Below, piece by piece: positions 8,643-16,808 of a DNA stretch of 64,000 bases; positions within the stretch are counted from its first letter, which is position 1; every line of letters starts with the position of its first letter. Made by a program: the position numbers and the translations under genes. The notes below the pieces were generated by a model. It searched no databases. It was not told the DNA's origin and was given only the letters and a program-made list of their open reading frames with translations. This DNA comes from Pseudomonas reinekei (GTDB lineage Bacteria > Pseudomonadota > Gammaproteobacteria > Pseudomonadales > Pseudomonadaceae). The DNA lies in NCBI RefSeq assembly GCF_001945365.1, contig NZ_MSTQ01000027.1:1-64000 (forward strand). Direction: 5' to 3'.

Positions 8643-8930
8643 TCACTGACTCAGCTTGGCCGCATGCCGCTGGTGACGCTCCATGTAGCGTTCGACGTAG
8701 GAGCACGACGGGATCACCGTGTAGCCCATCTCCTCGGCGTACTGCAGTGCCTGCTCGGTCAGTGCGGCGGCAATGCCGCGACCACGCAGAGCGTTAGGCA
8801 CGAACGTGCGATAGATATCCAGGGTCTGTTTCCCCAGATCCATATAAGTCAGGTAGGCACGATGACCGTCCACATTGGTCTCGAACTGATGACCAGCCTG
8901 GTCATGGTGGATGGACAACGCCTCGCTCAT
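8643..8930 (-). CDS. Small GNAT-type N-acetyltransferase (YjdJ-like)
   Basis: A 95-residue protein of the short GNAT group. It carries the acetyl-CoA loop NALRGRGIAAALTEQAL at about residues 48-64 and the C-terminal PSCSYVERYMERH motif typical of these mini-acetyltransferases. The acceptor is unknown. The ATG at 8930 has AGGAG upstream. A longer in-frame start at 8996 lacks support and adds residues unlike the family. Confidence 0.85.
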   Translation of the reverse strand: MSEALSIHHDQAGHQFETNVDGHRAYLTYMDLGKQTLDIYRTFVPNALRGRGIAAALTEQALQYAEEMGYTVIPSCSYVERYMERHQRHAAKLSQ

Positions 8931-9417
8931 CACTACTCCTCGCGGGTCTTGGATTTCGACCCCTACCTTACCGATGTTTTTCCGGCGAAGGAACATCTAC
9001 GCCACCCCGTGCCTGAATGGACACCGAAAAGAGCTACACCGATCTCGCGCAACCGAGCACGTACAAATAGTAGGCACCATTGGCAGAAATGCTCAAGGTA
9101 CGCTCGTCATCATGCAGGTTGGCAGGTGCCGCTCCGGGTCACGCAGGACGGGTTCGACCAAAGATCCCCCAGGGTCGAAAGCCTGAACATTGCCGGATGT
9201 TGAGACTTAAGACGAGCGCCCGTTGTTAAAGTCACCTGATAAGCAGAAAGATATTGAGAGACGCTGCGCAAAATCCGAACGAAAGTGTAGACGAATCTAT
9301 CTAGCCAGACTTTAGCCAAGACAGGAAAAAGAGCCGTAAGCGTCGGGAACTTTTCTTCTGCGGCTCGCTCAGCTCGGGCCTTGTAGCTGGATATTTTTTA
9401 AACAGCGCAGTTAAAAG
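8931..9417. other. Non-coding stretch between GNAT gene and oprI promoter
   Basis: About 490 bp without a convincing gene. The open frames here lack ribosome binding sites and family features. A weak 6-bp stem (GAGCCG with CGGCTC) occurs near 9333-9368. No tRNA or recognisable small RNA was found. Confidence 0.6.
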
Positions 9418-9446
9418 TTGCTCGAAAAAGAATCAACGCCTACAAT
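9418..9446 (+). promoter_or_regulatory. Sigma-70 promoter of oprI
   Basis: A -35 element TTGCTC (9418-9423) and a -10 element TACAAT (9441-9446) are separated by exactly 17 bp. Transcription would start near 9453 and give a leader of about 115 nt before oprI. Confidence 0.75.
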
Positions 9447-9567
9447 TTTTTTGTTTCTTGCTTCACGTCAGTTTTACTTAGTTCAAGTTATGGGTAGTAT
9501 GTACGCCGGCTATTTCCTCACTCGGAGGAGACAGCCACTTAATAGAAAGTCCTTGAAGGGGAACACG

Positions 9568-9819
9568 ATGAACAACGTTCTGAAATTCTCTGCTCTGGCT
9601 CTGGCCGCAGTTCTGGCTACCGGTTGCAGCAGCGCATCGAAAGAAACCGAAGCACGTCTGACCGCTACTGAAGACGCAGCTGCTCGCTCCCAGGCTCGTG
9701 CAGACGAAGCTTACCGTAAAGCTGATGAAGCTCTGGCTGCTGCTCAAAAAGCACAACAGACTGCTGACGAAGCTAACGAGCGTGCTCTGCGCATGCTGGA
9801 AAAAGCTAGCCGCAAGTAA
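9568..9819 (+). CDS. oprI: Major outer-membrane lipoprotein OprI
   Basis: An 83-residue Lpp-type lipoprotein. The signal peptide ends in the lipobox LATGC, with the acylated cysteine at residue 20. The mature part is an alanine-rich heptad-repeat helix (ARADEAYRKADEALAAAQKA) that trimerises in the periplasm. The last residue is lysine, the residue by which Lpp is joined to peptidoglycan. A good AAGGGG site precedes the ATG, a strong promoter lies upstream and a terminator follows. These fit one of the most abundant proteins of the cell. The L,D-transpeptidase at 9943 is its convergent neighbour. Confidence 0.97.
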   Translation: MNNVLKFSALALAAVLATGCSSASKETEARLTATEDAAARSQARADEAYRKADEALAAAQKAQQTADEANERALRMLEKASRK

Positions 9820-9840
9820 TAGTCCTTCGGGATTGTTATC

Positions 9841-9871
9841 AAGCCGACCCATTTTTGGGTCGGCTTTTTTA
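9841..9871 (+). terminator. Terminator of oprI
   Basis: An inverted repeat AAGCCGACCC/GGGTCGGCTT is followed by a T-run about 25 bp beyond the oprI stop codon. Confidence 0.92.
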
Positions 9872-9892
9872 TTGCCTGGCGTTTATTGCAGG

Positions 9893-9930
9893 CAATAAAA
9901 AACCCGTCGATGCGAGCAGCATCGACGGGC
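9893..9930 (-). terminator. Terminator of the L,D-transpeptidase gene
   Basis: An 11-bp perfect stem CCCGTCGATGC/GCATCGACGGG with a 5-nt loop is followed on the minus strand by a run of T (A-run at 9897-9902 on the plus strand). It lies just past the stop at 9943. Confidence 0.88.
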
Positions 9931-9942
9931 TCCTTTCAAGCG

Positions 9943-10914
9943 TTACTGCAGTGGGTCCAGCGGCGCACTCGAGACCATCGGAGCAGCAGCGCTCGGTACG
10001 CCGATTTCCACCGGCAGGCCATCTTCGGCCGCGACCACATCACGCACCACATCCCAGTTCATGCGCAGGTTGTTGGTGATGTCTTCACGCTTGAGCATCG
10101 CGTTGATCACCGCTGTGTGCTTGTCGACCACCGACGGGTTGCCCTTGTCGTCCAGCGGCGTGTGGGCTTCCAGGTAAACCTTGCCGCCACTCACGCCGAA
10201 CTTGTAGGAGTCGTTGATGATACGCACCGACGTCCCGACCGGAACCATGCCGGCCATTTCCAGCACGTTGTTGTTGAACATGCGGAAGCAACCGTGGCTG
10301 GTGCGCATGCCGATGCCGAATTTCTTGTTCGAACCGTGGATCAGGTAGCCAGGCGTGCCCAGGGTGAACTTGAACGGGCCCAACGGGTTGTCCGGGCCGG
10401 CCGGCACTACGTTTGGCAGTGGATCGCCATCGGCGGCGTGCTCGGCCTTGATGGACGCTGGAGGCGTCCACGTAGGGTTCGGCGTCTTGGCGATGATGCT
10501 GGTGTGGGCGATCGGCGAGCCCCAGCCTTCACGACCGATACCCAGCGGGAAGGTGTATACCGTGTTCTTGCCTTTCGGGTAGTAGTAGAGGCGATACTCG
10601 GCCAGGTTGATGACGATGCCTTCACGCGGGCCCGGCGGCAGGATGAAACGGGTCGGCAGGACGATTTCGGTGCCGGCGCCCGGCAACCATGGGTCGACGC
10701 CCGGGTTGGCCGCGACCATTTCCGTGTAGCCCAGGTCGTAGGTGGTGCCAAGGTCAGCGAAGGTATCTTCGTACTTGGCCTTGATCACTTGCACCTGGCC
10801 GACGATGTCTTCTCCAGGCGGTGGTAGTGGCAGCTCCAATGCTGCGACGGGACCCGCCACAAAGAGGGCGGCAAGTGTCAGGCAGCGGGTGACGGCAGGA
10901 AAGCGCGGCAACAT
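9943..10914 (-). CDS. Periplasmic L,D-transpeptidase (YkuD/ErfK family)
   Basis: A 323-residue exported protein with a signal peptide (cleavage near AALE), a LysM-like segment at about residues 45-90 (YDLGYTEMVAANPGV) and a YkuD catalytic domain. The active site reads HGS...RTSHGCFRM, with the nucleophilic cysteine in SHGC. Family members make 3-3 peptidoglycan cross-links or attach Lpp to peptidoglycan. Being next to oprI suggests the latter, as inference. The ATG at 10914 has AAGGA nine bases upstream. An ATG at 10932 is in frame but poorly supported. Confidence 0.92.
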   Translation of the reverse strand: MLPRFPAVTRCLTLAALFVAGPVAALELPLPPPGEDIVGQVQVIKAKYEDTFADLGTTYDLGYTEMVAANPGVDPWLPGAGTEIVLPTRFILPPGPREGIVINLAEYRLYYYPKGKNTVYTFPLGIGREGWGSPIAHTSIIAKTPNPTWTPPASIKAEHAADGDPLPNVVPAGPDNPLGPFKFTLGTPGYLIHGSNKKFGIGMRTSHGCFRMFNNNVLEMAGMVPVGTSVRIINDSYKFGVSGGKVYLEAHTPLDDKGNPSVVDKHTAVINAMLKREDITNNLRMNWDVVRDVVAAEDGLPVEIGVPSAAAPMVSSAPLDPLQ

Positions 10915-11017
10915 CCGGAAAATCCTTCGCATGATCAACAGAGGGTATAAGACCGCGATTGTACACCGCCGTCCATTATTTCGGGGAGCTGGCCGATAGC
11001 TTGCTATCGTTGACGAT

Positions 11018-11311
11018 TTACAGCTCGAACCGCAGCTCTGGCCAGATCGGCGAGGTGCCGCGTTTTTGCGACTCGAGAATCGCCCGGCACAGCGAACAAA
11101 GACGCTGATCCTGAAACACCCGACGATCCACACTCGACCAACGCGGCTGCGCCGGCAACAGACTGCCGCACAACGTCCTGTCAGCCGAACCACCCAGCTC
11201 CAGCTGACGCGTCACAAGATGCACCCGCACTTCCTGGCAGGCGAACAGATCCAGCTGTTCGTCAGGCTCGATCAGTTGATAGGCAAAAAGTGACCAGGCA
11301 GGACGCGGCAT
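11018..11311 (-). CDS. Conserved hypothetical protein with paired cysteines
   Basis: A 97-residue protein with no signal peptide or membrane segment. Near the C-terminus LCSLCRAIL forms a CxxC pair, and two more cysteines occur at FACQE and TLCGS, so a metal site is possible. It sits between the L,D-transpeptidase and tesA genes on the same strand. The ATG at 11311 is preferred to 11323 because GGAG lies at proper distance. I do not know a function. Confidence 0.65.
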   Translation of the reverse strand: MPRPAWSLFAYQLIEPDEQLDLFACQEVRVHLVTRQLELGGSADRTLCGSLLPAQPRWSSVDRRVFQDQRLCSLCRAILESQKRGTSPIWPELRFEL

Positions 11312-11367
11312 CGGGGGCTCCAAATCGGGGGCGCCACCTTAGCCGAAAGCCTGCCGCTAGAAAAGTG

Positions 11368-11973
11368 TCATAACAGCGGTTTTAGAGTAGGCCAGACATT
11401 TTCCAGTAACTTGCCCTGAGCCCCGGCCGCCGGGTGTATGCCATCAGCCTGCATCAGGTCGGGATGACCGCCCACGCCTTCGAGAAAAAACGGCACCAGC
11501 GGGATTTTTTTCTCGTCGGCCAGGTTGCTGTAAACATCGGCGAAAGCCTTGGTGTAACGAGCACCGTAATTGGGTGGCAATTGCATGCCGAGCAGCAACA
11601 CCTTGGCACCACTGGCTCGAGCGCTGTCGATCATCGACGCAAGATTTTGTTGCAATTGCGTTGGCAGCAATCCACGCAGCCCGTCATTGCCCCCCAACTC
11701 GAGGATCACCAACTCCGGTTTATGCTCTGCAAGCAGCGCGGGCAGCCGCGCCTGGCCCCCGGCACTGGTGTCGCCGCTGATGGACGCATTGATCACTTTA
11801 TCGTCAAAACCTTCGCGCTTGAGCCGCTGCTCAAGCAATGACACCCACCCCAGCCGGGTATCCAGTCCGAAACCGGCGCTGATACTATCCCCAACGATCA
11901 GGACAGTACCCGCCGCTGCGTTCTGGGCCATGCACATCAAGGCCAGGCCAGCACTCAAAAACCACACACGCAT
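11368..11973 (-). CDS. tesA: TesA, periplasmic SGNH lysophospholipase/thioesterase/arylesterase
   Basis: A 201-residue SGNH hydrolase with a signal peptide (cleavage after QNAAA). Block I is VGDSISAGFG with the catalytic serine, block III is LGGNDGLRG, and the C-terminal DGIHP carries the catalytic Asp and His. TesA hydrolyses acyl-CoA, lysophospholipids and aryl esters. The ATG at 11973 has GGAG at the right distance. Longer in-frame starts run into the divergent ABC gene. The start codons of the two divergent genes are only 10 bp apart, so each promoter must lie inside the other gene. Confidence 0.93.
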   Translation of the reverse strand: MRVWFLSAGLALMCMAQNAAAGTVLIVGDSISAGFGLDTRLGWVSLLEQRLKREGFDDKVINASISGDTSAGGQARLPALLAEHKPELVILELGGNDGLRGLLPTQLQQNLASMIDSARASGAKVLLLGMQLPPNYGARYTKAFADVYSNLADEKKIPLVPFFLEGVGGHPDLMQADGIHPAAGAQGKLLENVWPTLKPLL

Positions 11974-11983
11974 CGGATTCTCC

Positions 11984-12667
11984 ATGGGCGCAAGCATTCT
12001 CACCGCGAAGAACCTCAGCAAAGTGGTTCCCAGCGCGGAAGGTGAACTGACTATCCTGCACGAACTTAGCCTGGAACTGAACAAGGGCGACAGCCTGGCC
12101 ATCGTTGGCGCGTCCGGTTCCGGCAAATCCACCCTCCTCGGCCTGCTGGCCGGCCTCGACCTGCCCAGCAGCGGTGAAGTCACCCTCGCCGGCCAGGGCC
12201 TGAGTAACCTTGACGAAGACCAGCGCGCGCGCATCCGCGCCGAACATGTCGGTTTTGTTTTTCAGTCGTTCCAGTTGCTCGACAGCCTCAACGCCCTGGA
12301 AAACGTCATGCTGCCGCTGGAACTCGATGGCCGCAAGGACGCCCGTAGCCGCGCCACCGAGCTGCTGCAACGGGTCGGCCTGGGCCAACGCCTGACCCAC
12401 TCGCCCCGCCAGCTCTCCGGCGGCGAACAGCAGCGCGTGGCGATTGCCCGGGCGTTTGCCGCCGAGCCCGACGTGCTCTTCGCCGACGAGCCCACCGGCA
12501 ACCTCGACAGCCATACTGGTGAGCGCATCAGCGATCTGTTGTTCGAGCTCAACAAAGAGCGCGGCACGACGCTGGTGCTGGTGACCCACGATGAACGCCT
12601 GGCACATCGCTGCCGGCGCCTGATCCGTCTTGAAGCCGGCCTGCTGGTCGCCCCTCTGGAGCCTTGA
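11984..12667 (+). CDS. ABC transporter ATP-binding protein (YbbA-like)
   Basis: A 227-residue ATPase of the LolD/MacB group. Walker A GASGSGKST is at about residues 43-51, the Q-loop is in FVFQSFQL, the signature is LSGGEQQR, and Walker B VLFADEPTGNLD is followed by the H-loop THDE. It pairs with the large permease that starts inside its stop codon (TGATG). The gene is divergent from tesA, as in the E. coli tesA-ybbA-ybbP cluster. The transported molecule is not established. Confidence 0.94.
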   Translation: MGASILTAKNLSKVVPSAEGELTILHELSLELNKGDSLAIVGASGSGKSTLLGLLAGLDLPSSGEVTLAGQGLSNLDEDQRARIRAEHVGFVFQSFQLLDSLNALENVMLPLELDGRKDARSRATELLQRVGLGQRLTHSPRQLSGGEQQRVAIARAFAAEPDVLFADEPTGNLDSHTGERISDLLFELNKERGTTLVLVTHDERLAHRCRRLIRLEAGLLVAPLEP

Positions 12668-15171
12668 TGGCACGTCTGCCGCTGTTGCGCCTGTTCAGCC
12701 TCGCCCTCCGCCAACTGCTGCGCGACGCTCGCGCCGGTGAATTGCGCGTATTGTTTTTCGCGCTATTGGTGGCCGTGGCCGCGAGTACTGCCATCGGTTA
12801 CTTCGGCGCTCGCCTGAACGGCGCCATGATGCTGCGCGCCACAGAATTCCTGGGGGCCGATCTGGTGCTGGAAGGCAGTTCTGCGGCGCGCCCGGAACAG
12901 ATCAGAATCGGCACCGAGCTGGGTCTCCAGCATGCGCAAGTGGTGGAGTTCTCCAGCGTCATCGCCACCGATAACGGCATTCAACTGTCCAGCATCAAGG
13001 CTGCCGACGACGTTTATCCACTGCGCGGCGAACTGAAAAGCGCCCCGGCCCCCTTCGCCCCGGAAGAACCCGGAGGCGGCCCGAAACCCGGCGAAGCCTG
13101 GGTCGAAGCCCGATTGCTGACGGCGCTGAACCTGAAGATCGGCGACAGCATCGATGTCGGCATGAAAACCCTGACACTGGCGCGGGTGCTGACCTACGAA
13201 CCCGACCGCGCCGGCAACTTCTACAGTTTGACGCCGCGCGTACTGATCAACCTCAGCGACCTCGCCGCCACCGGCGTTGTGCAGCCCGGCAGCCGGGTCA
13301 GTTACCGCGAGCTCTGGCGCGGCAACGCCGAGACACTGGAAACCTATCGACAACTGATCAAACCCGGCCTGGCCGCCAACCAGCGCATCCAGGATGCCCG
13401 CGACGGTAACCGGCAAATCGGCGGCGCCCTGGGCAAGGCTGAGCGCTACTTGAACATGGCCAGTCTGGTCGCGGTGCTGCTGGCTGGTGTCGCCGTGGCA
13501 CTGTCAGCGACACGTTTCGCCACCCGCCGCTTTGATGCCAGTGCGCTGTTGCGCTGCCTCGGATTGTCGCGACGGGAAACCCTGGTGCTGTTCAGCCTGC
13601 AACTGACCGTGCTCGGTCTACTCGCCAGCATCAGTGGTGCCGCCATCGGCTGGCTGGCGCAATTGGGGCTGTTCGCCCTGCTGCATGACTTGTTGCCCAC
13701 CGACGTGCCGCCGGGCGGCCTGTTTCCGGCCCTCGCCGGGATCGGTACGGGCCTGGTGGCGCTGGCCGGTTTCGCCTTGCCGCCCCTGGCTGCGCTGGGT
13801 CGGGTTCCACCGCTGCGAGTACTGCGCCGGGACATGCTGCCGATCCCCTCCAGTACCTGGATGGTCTACGGCGCGGCATTGGGCGCCCTCGGCCTGATCA
13901 TGTGGCGACTGAGCCTGGACCTGCTACTGACCTTCGCCCTGCTCGGTGGTGGCGTCGTTGCCGCGCTGGTACTGGGTGGTTTGTTGTTGCTGTTGCTCAA
14001 AAGCCTGCGACGGATGCTCGCCCGTGCGTCCCTGCCGTGGCGGCTGGGGCTGGGTCAACTGTTGCGTCATCCCCTGGCGGCGGCGGGACAATCGCTGGCA
14101 TTCGGCCTGATCCTGCTGTCGATGGCGTTGATCGCGTTGCTGCGCGGTGAGTTGCTGGACACCTGGCAAAACCAGCTACCGAAGAACGCCCCGAATTATT
14201 TCGCCTTGAACATTCTGCCGGACGATAAACAGGCCTTCGCCGATCGCCTGATGGAACTGTCGGCACAATCAGCGCCCCTCTATCCGGTGGTGCCGGGACG
14301 CCTGATCAGCATTAATGGCGAGCCGGTGCAGCAAGTCGTCACCAAGGAATCCGCAGGTGACCGGGCGATCCAGCGTGACCTGAGCCTGACCTGGGCGGCA
14401 GACCTGCCCGCCGGCAACACACTCACAGCCGGCAATTGGTGGCCCGAGCAGGCGCCGGATGACATTCCCGGCGTCTCGGTAGAAGGCAAAGTCGCCGAAA
14501 GCCTGAAGCTCAAGCTGGGCGACCATCTGGTCTTCACCGTCGGCGGGGTAAATCGCGAGGCCAAAGTCACCAGTTTGCGGGATATCAATTGGGATAACTT
14601 CCAGCCGAACTTCTTCATGATCTTCCAGCCCGGCACCTTGAAGGACCTGCCGGCGACTTACCTGACCAGCTTCTATCTGGCGCCGGGTCATGACCAGCAG
14701 ATCGTCGATCTGTCCCGGTCTTTCCCCGCCGTGACCATCCTGCAAGTCGAGGCGCTGCTGGAGCAACTGCGCAGCATCCTCGCCCAAGTCACCCTGGCGG
14801 TGGAGTACGTGCTGTTGTTCGTGCTGGCAGCAGGGATGGCGGTGTTGTTTTCCGGCCTGCAAGCGACACTGGACGAGCGCATTCGCCAGGGCGCTTTACT
14901 GCGGGCGCTGGGAGCGGAGCGGCAATTGCTGGTCAAGGCACGACGGATCGAGTTCGGTTTGCTGGGCGCGGTCAGCGGCTTGCTGGCAGCGCTGGGCTCG
15001 GAAGTGGTGAGCCTGGTGCTCTACCGATATGCGTTCGACCTGCCCTGGCACCCGCATCCGTGGCTCCTGATTCTGCCATTGATCGGTGCAGTGCTGATCG
15101 GCGGCGCCGGTGTGTTTGGCACCCGCCGCGCCTTGAATGCCAGCCCGCTGACAGTTTTGCGCGAGGGTTGA
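12667..15171 (+). CDS. ABC transporter permease, FtsX family (YbbP-like)
   Basis: An 834-residue inner-membrane protein of the large FtsX/MacB-type class. It has one N-terminal membrane helix (around residues 20-45), a periplasmic region, FtsX-type membrane blocks at about 260-380 and at the C-terminus (760-830), and extra central helices, giving about ten. The C-terminal ASPLTVLREG is typical. The ATG overlaps the TGA of the ATPase gene, so the two subunits are translationally coupled. It is likely to move a lipid-like or envelope substrate, by family analogy only. Confidence 0.92.
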   Translation: MARLPLLRLFSLALRQLLRDARAGELRVLFFALLVAVAASTAIGYFGARLNGAMMLRATEFLGADLVLEGSSAARPEQIRIGTELGLQHAQVVEFSSVIATDNGIQLSSIKAADDVYPLRGELKSAPAPFAPEEPGGGPKPGEAWVEARLLTALNLKIGDSIDVGMKTLTLARVLTYEPDRAGNFYSLTPRVLINLSDLAATGVVQPGSRVSYRELWRGNAETLETYRQLIKPGLAANQRIQDARDGNRQIGGALGKAERYLNMASLVAVLLAGVAVALSATRFATRRFDASALLRCLGLSRRETLVLFSLQLTVLGLLASISGAAIGWLAQLGLFALLHDLLPTDVPPGGLFPALAGIGTGLVALAGFALPPLAALGRVPPLRVLRRDMLPIPSSTWMVYGAALGALGLIMWRLSLDLLLTFALLGGGVVAALVLGGLLLLLLKSLRRMLARASLPWRLGLGQLLRHPLAAAGQSLAFGLILLSMALIALLRGELLDTWQNQLPKNAPNYFALNILPDDKQAFADRLMELSAQSAPLYPVVPGRLISINGEPVQQVVTKESAGDRAIQRDLSLTWAADLPAGNTLTAGNWWPEQAPDDIPGVSVEGKVAESLKLKLGDHLVFTVGGVNREAKVTSLRDINWDNFQPNFFMIFQPGTLKDLPATYLTSFYLAPGHDQQIVDLSRSFPAVTILQVEALLEQLRSILAQVTLAVEYVLLFVLAAGMAVLFSGLQATLDERIRQGALLRALGAERQLLVKARRIEFGLLGAVSGLLAALGSEVVSLVLYRYAFDLPWHPHPWLLILPLIGAVLIGGAGVFGTRRALNASPLTVLREG

Positions 15172-15205
15172 TAAACTCAAGCGCTCTTAATCACAAGAAG
15201 TCGCC

Positions 15206-15703
15206 ATGAGCCGTTACCGCCCTCCCCGCACCGCCGGCACCGCGCTGATCACCCCCGAAGGTGAAGCGCGGATGCGTGCCGAGTTTCATGAGCTCTGGCA
15301 CGTGCGTCGTCCGCAAGTCACGCAGTCTGTCAGCGAAGCGGCGGCACAGGGCGACCGTTCGGAAAACGCCGAATACACCTACGGCAAAAAGATGCTGCGG
15401 GAAATCGACAGTCGTGTGCGTTTTCTTACCAAACGCCTGGAAGCGCTCAAGGTTGTCAGCGAAAAACCCAGCGACCCGAACAAAGTCTATTTCGGCGCGT
15501 GGGTCACCATTGAGGACGAGGATGGCAAAGAGTCACGCTATCGCATCGTCGGGCCGGATGAACTGGACCTGAAGCAAGGCCTGATCAGCATCGACTCGCC
15601 GCTGGCCCGCGCCTTGATCGGCAAGGCACTGGACGCCGAAGTGCGGGTCCAGACGCCGACCGGCGAACAATGCGTGTATATCGTGGCGATCGATTATCCG
15701 TAA
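15206..15703 (+). CDS. greB: Transcript cleavage factor GreB
   Basis: A 165-residue Gre factor. The N-terminal coiled coil has the acidic tip GDRSENAEYTYGKK, whose Asp and Glu help coordinate magnesium in the polymerase active site. The C-terminal FKBP-like domain has ISIDSPLARALIGK. The basic coiled-coil surface and the YGKKMLREID segment favour GreB over GreA. It rescues backtracked RNA polymerase. It lies 34 bp after the permease gene and may be partly read from it. Confidence 0.93.
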   Translation: MSRYRPPRTAGTALITPEGEARMRAEFHELWHVRRPQVTQSVSEAAAQGDRSENAEYTYGKKMLREIDSRVRFLTKRLEALKVVSEKPSDPNKVYFGAWVTIEDEDGKESRYRIVGPDELDLKQGLISIDSPLARALIGKALDAEVRVQTPTGEQCVYIVAIDYP

Positions 15704-15711
15704 GTCGCCGC

Positions 15712-16020
15712 TCAGCGACGGGTAATCAGCCCTTGCCGGGCGACACGGGTCAGTTGCTTGATGACTTCATGGGCGTCTTCAAGGCTCGGCGATTGAATCA
15801 CCGCCAGATCAAAACTGTCGCTGGCAAAACGGGCCAGGGATTCGCCGTCTTCAACGAACTGGATCAGAAACGCCGCCGGACCGCCGGTACGACGTGGCCA
15901 GCCATCGAGGTAACGCAAAAGCGTTGGCTGATGTTTGCCGCCAAGCAGGATTTTCGGGTTGCGCTGGGTGAGATGTGCCGTGATCGGCGCGGGACGTACT
16001 ACAGGGCTTAGTGCATTCAT
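15712..16020 (-). CDS. Conserved hypothetical protein
   Basis: A 102-residue soluble protein with no signal peptide. A central GWPRRTGGPAAFLIQFVEDGESLARF and a C-terminal ALITRR-like tail suggest a small alpha/beta fold. It converges with greB (8 bp between stops). An ATG at 16041 is possible but 16020 gives a more natural N-terminus. I do not recognise the family. Confidence 0.65.
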   Translation of the reverse strand: MNALSPVVRPAPITAHLTQRNPKILLGGKHQPTLLRYLDGWPRRTGGPAAFLIQFVEDGESLARFASDSFDLAVIQSPSLEDAHEVIKQLTRVARQGLITRR

Positions 16021-16221
16021 CGTGTCGTGTCTCTGCCTCAAAAGTCTGCATGGCAGGTGAGAGGCAACACCGAACCAGCGCTTTAGCGGTATTTCGAAGC
16101 TTGCTTCAAGCTTCTATCGGCAACGGAATGAGTCACCTGGCGCCCCGCAAGTAGCTGTTTAAATCGGCGCATGGGCAGCATCCTAGAGAAGCTGACCGGA
16201 CAGTGTCAAGAATGACGCACA

Positions 16222-16254
16222 ACAAAAAAGGCCCGCACAATGCGGGCCTTTTCG
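16222..16254 (-). terminator. Terminator of the DoxX gene
   Basis: The stem AAGGCCCGC/GCGGGCCTT has a short loop and an A-run on its left that reads as T-run on the minus strand. It lies just after the DoxX stop. The rest of 16021-16268 shows no gene. Confidence 0.88.
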
Positions 16255-16268
16255 TTGAGCCAGAGCGG

Positions 16269-16703
16269 TCAGCCCGCGATGGCACGGTCTGCCGAGAGCT
16301 TGCCGGCGCCTTCGATCAGCACCGCGATGCTGCCGCCGAGCAGGGCGAGGGCGAACTCATAACCGTTGTTGGCCATGAACAAACCGTTGCTGATATGCAC
16401 CGAGAAAATCGCCACCAGGGAAAGGAAGGTCAGGCCCAGCGCTGCCGGACGAGCCAGCAGGCCAATGATCAGCGCCAGCCCGGCGAAGAACTCCGTACCA
16501 CCGGCCAGCGTCGCCATCAGGTAGCCCGGCGCCAGGCCGATACTCTCCATGTATTGCGCGGTGCCGGCCAGCCCGTAGCCACCGAAGGCCCCGAACAGTT
16601 TCTGCGAGCCGTGGGCAGCGAAGATGATGCCGACGACAATCCGCAAAACAGTCAGGCCGTAGCCAGCGCGGGTAAACAATACCTTGTTGATCAGTGTGCT
16701 CAT
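16269..16703 (-). CDS. DoxX family membrane protein
   Basis: A 144-residue inner-membrane protein with four predicted helices. The first contains GLTVLRIVVGIIFAAHGSQKLFG, where the HGxxKLFG signature marks the DoxX/DoxD family. The following GYGLAGTAQYMESIGL loop is also typical. Members are linked to quinone or thiosulfate oxidation in archaea and to redox homeostasis in bacteria, but the role of pseudomonad copies is unclear. It is a single-gene unit. Confidence 0.88.
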   Translation of the reverse strand: MSTLINKVLFTRAGYGLTVLRIVVGIIFAAHGSQKLFGAFGGYGLAGTAQYMESIGLAPGYLMATLAGGTEFFAGLALIIGLLARPAALGLTFLSLVAIFSVHISNGLFMANNGYEFALALLGGSIAVLIEGAGKLSADRAIAG

Positions 16704-16808
16704 GCTGTGTCATCCATTGAGAGAGTGTGTGTTGATTGGCCGCTATATTAATCAGTAAATCTCATGTTAAAAGCGCAAAAAATCCACCTTTACAATCAGT
16801 TTATTCGA

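Noticed and set aside
8997..9417. Possible small RNA gene upstream of oprI
   Set aside because: Only a weak 6-bp stem was found, with no adjacent T-run or recognisable RNA family sequence.
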